Source of the DNA: Bacteroidota bacterium
Lineage (GTDB): Bacteria > Bacteroidota > Bacteroidia > Chitinophagales > Chitinophagaceae
Reading direction: 5' to 3'
NCBI GenBank assembly: GCA_005883855.1
Contig: VBAU01000110.1
Coordinates: 1-7,035 of the forward strand
DNA length: 7,035 nucleotides
Positions 5,780 to 7,035 of the stretch are shown here, piece by piece (the first letter of the stretch is position 1; every line of letters starts with the position of its first letter). Both the position numbers and the translations under genes were made by a program. The notes beneath the pieces are model-generated. The model saw only the letters and a program-made list of their open reading frames with translations. It had not been told where the DNA came from and did not search any database.

Positions 5780-5802
5780 GGTCATCAACGAATTTGAGGG
5801 TG

Positions 5803-5810
5803 CAAAGATA
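5803..5810 (-). promoter_or_regulatory. -7 promoter element of fbaB
   Basis: On the minus strand this reads TATCTTTG, a perfect match to the Bacteroidota TAnnTTTG element. A TTG lies upstream with a spacer of about 15 bases, shorter than usual, so the -33 part is weak. Transcription would start near 5796-5798, giving a leader of about 125 bases that contains the palindromic repeat. Confidence 0.6.
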
Positions 5811-5854
5811 AAAGTTAAAAGCATTCAATGCAGTTTAGATAGGGGAACGATCGA

Positions 5855-5986
5855 TGCGACGCGAGGACACGTCGTACAGCTAGCTGAATAATCGCCAGCG
5901 GCGACAAAGTAATGATGCGAGGCGAGGACGCCTCGCATAGCTTCGAAGGCGATAAAGAGATGACGCGAGGCAAGGAGCCTTGCATA
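5855..5986. repeat. Run of three related hairpins with AGGA loops
   Basis: Three similar inverted repeats share the loop AGGA (5864-5867, 5925-5928, 5973-5976). The middle one is perfect: ATGCGAGGCG (5915-5924) against CGCCTCGCAT (5929-5938). The outer two have 7 of 9 matching positions with wobble-type differences. Units two and three also share CGAYAAAG before the stem and GCATAGCTTC after it, with loops 48 bases apart; the first loop is 61 bases from the second. A small TCGCC/GGCGA hairpin and the palindrome CAGCTAGCTG lie between the first two. Confidence 0.75.
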
Positions 5987-6157
5987 GCTTCATTAATATT
6001 CTCCGCCAATTTTTCTATTATTCAAGTTGGCTTATTTTTAACTCAATTCGGGAAGGCGCTTCGGAACATTTTTATAGCCGAGGTATCGGTCAAGGTTTTT
6101 AAAAATAAAACAATATCTTTTTTGTCCTATTCATTCAAGTCTAACGAATCACGAAGG

Positions 6158-6230
6158 ACGACAAAGAACGGAAGGCCCTTCATCGCTTTACCAAACGACA
6201 AAGAACGGAAGGCCCTTCATCGCTTTACCA
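6158..6230. repeat. Exact 36-base tandem duplication
   Basis: 6158-6193 and 6195-6230 are identical over 36 bases with one base between them, a period of 37. Each unit holds a GAAG-GCC-CTTC hairpin and starts ACGACAAAG, which echoes the CGAYAAAG of the hairpin units at 5902-5957. The duplication lies just downstream of the HtrA-like stop codon. Confidence 0.9.
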
Positions 6231-6256
6231 TAATATTGAAATAGCTAATTAAAGAC

Positions 6257-7035
6257 TTACTTCATTTCGGCGGGAATCACGTGAATAATAGTTTTTCTTC
6301 CGCCTCGTAAAACTCCCAGTTCTAAATTGATGCCGATCACTTGCTCACTAAGCAATTTGTGCAGATCATCTACACTACTCACTGGCTTGTTGTTGAATTC
6401 AACAATGATATCACCAATTCTTATTTCATTATTGCGAGCGGGAGAATCTGCCACGATCTCGAAAACGTAAACTCCGGTTTTTGTCAAAAGCTTGTTTGCA
6501 GCGATTATTCTCTCGGTAAGATTCACCAATTGCCCGGCGATGCCAAGGTGGGCTCTTTTTACCCGTCCTTCAATGATCAACTTCCCGGCTACGTAAGCAG
6601 TGAGGTTCGATGAAACTGCAAAACATAATCCCTGCGCAGATGGAATCATTGCTGTATTCATTCCAATTACCAGGCCTGATGAATTTACCAAAGGGCCGCC
6701 GGAATTGCCGGGGTTCAATGCAGCATCTGTTTGAATCACGTCGTCGATCAGCCGACCATTGTTCGCTCTCAACGTACGACCGAGAGCACTTACCACACCA
6801 GCCGTCACGCTGTATTGCAAGCCCAAAGGATTTCCAATGGCAATAGCGATTTGTCCCACCTTCAAATTGTCCGAATCGGCAAATGATAGTGCTCGTTGCC
6901 CTGATTCATATATTTTGATGACCGCAACATCGGTCGACGGATCGGTTCCTTTTAACTCGGCTGTTTCTATTCTGCCATCCGTAAAATTTACTTTGATATC
7001 GAGGGCATTTTCAATGACGTGATTATTAGTAACGA
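6257..7035 (-). CDS. HtrA/Deg-family serine protease (S1C) with a PDZ domain, 5' end beyond the window
   Basis: 258 complete codons are visible; the frame is open to the right edge, so the N-terminus (signal or anchor and first beta-barrel strands) is missing. Numbering from the first complete codon, all three catalytic residues are present: His5 in VTNNHVIE, Asp35 in GTDPSTDVAVIKI, and Ser111 in LNPGNSGGPLVN. IAIGNPLGLQYSVTAG (64-79) and DDVIQTDAALNPGNSGG are hallmark S1C blocks. Residues about 165-255 form one PDZ domain (VADSPARNNEIRIGDIIVEF carries the core), and the protein ends soon after it, so it is of the single-PDZ DegS/HhoA type, not DegP with two. Such proteases act in the periplasm on misfolded or signal-bearing proteins, with the PDZ domain sensing C-termini. 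An internal TTG at 6865 is not a start: the protease domain continues well upstream of it. Downstream lies the 36-base duplication; no classical terminator is seen. Confidence 0.93.
   Translation of the reverse strand, partial: VTNNHVIENALDIKVNFTDGRIETAELKGTDPSTDVAVIKIYESGQRALSFADSDNLKVGQIAIAIGNPLGLQYSVTAGVVSALGRTLRANNGRLIDDVIQTDAALNPGNSGGPLVNSSGLVIGMNTAMIPSAQGLCFAVSSNLTAYVAGKLIIEGRVKRAHLGIAGQLVNLTERIIAANKLLTKTGVYVFEIVADSPARNNEIRIGDIIVEFNNKPVSSVDDLHKLLSEQVIGINLELGVLRGGRKTIIHVIPAEMK

Larger units (their letters stand above)
5825..6256. other. Repeat-rich non-coding region between the HtrA-like gene and fbaB
   Basis: 432 bases with no supported gene. The left third is a run of hairpins (5855-5986). 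The middle (about 6000-6150) is AT-rich with no clear feature beyond a small GAAGGCGCTTC hairpin near 6050. The right end holds an exact 36-base duplication (6158-6230). A plus-strand open frame across 5912-6244 is made largely of these repeats and resembles no protein I know. Confidence 0.65.

Noticed and set aside
5672..5824. Longer N-terminus for the aldolase, starting at 5824
   Set aside because: The extra 51 residues are a translation of the palindromic repeat, lie upstream of or across the promoter element at 5803-5810, and precede the normal family start MSKKISELLG.
6158..6230. 36-base identical repeats as a possible CRISPR array
   Set aside because: Repeat length is in the CRISPR range, but only one base separates the two copies, there is no spacer, and no cas-like gene is present.
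5912..6244. Plus-strand open frame of 110 codons
   Set aside because: It is built largely from hairpin units and the 36-base duplication, resembles no known protein and has no start signal.

Overview
The window looks like chromosome from a Bacteroidota bacterium, probably of the Chitinophagales/Cytophagales type. Four things point there: an S9 peptidase with the N-terminal signature common in that phylum, a class I FbaB-type aldolase, near absence of Shine-Dalgarno sequences, and TAnnTTTG-like -7 promoter elements (the best is at 5803-5810). No plasmid, phage, integrase, transposase, rRNA, tRNA or CRISPR signal was seen.

Layout. The minus strand carries most genes. 1-821 is the N-terminal part of a secreted S9 peptidase cut by the window edge. 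822-1037 holds two short tandem repeat arrays and a clear terminator. 1038-1475 is a small exported Spy/LTxxQ-like protein. 1485-1856 is a divergent intergenic region ending in a repeat. The only plus-strand gene is 1857-2630, an MtfA-like (M90) zinc peptidase bracketed by imperfect direct repeats. 2718-3635 is an exported retropepsin-like protein with deviant catalytic motifs. It lies downstream of a CPBP (CAAX/Rce1-like) membrane protease gene (3731-4348) whose last 32 codons (to 3632) are cut off by an in-frame TGA. 4639-5671 is fbaB, a class I fructose-bisphosphate aldolase gene whose C-terminal end is broken by an apparent deletion of about 35 bases. 5825-6256 is repeat-rich non-coding DNA. 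6257-7035 is the 3' part of an HtrA/Deg-family serine protease with one visible PDZ domain, cut by the right edge.

How the genes fit together. Apart from the aldolase (central carbon metabolism), the genes are mostly envelope or protein-quality functions: S9 peptidase, Spy-like periplasmic protein, membrane-anchored M90 peptidase, CPBP membrane protease, aspartyl-protease-like protein and HtrA. Only the CPBP and aspartyl-protease-like pair shows real coupling, an ATGA overlap that becomes visible once the CPBP reading frame is followed past its premature stop.

I found no convincing new multi-gene system. The points worth a second look are the two neighbouring genes with lesions next to otherwise intact family motifs, and the unusually varied intergenic repeats: a 7-base array, a 9-base array, palindromes built on CGCAAAG words either side of fbaB, direct repeats either side of mtfA, a run of hairpins with AGGA loops, and an exact 36-base duplication.
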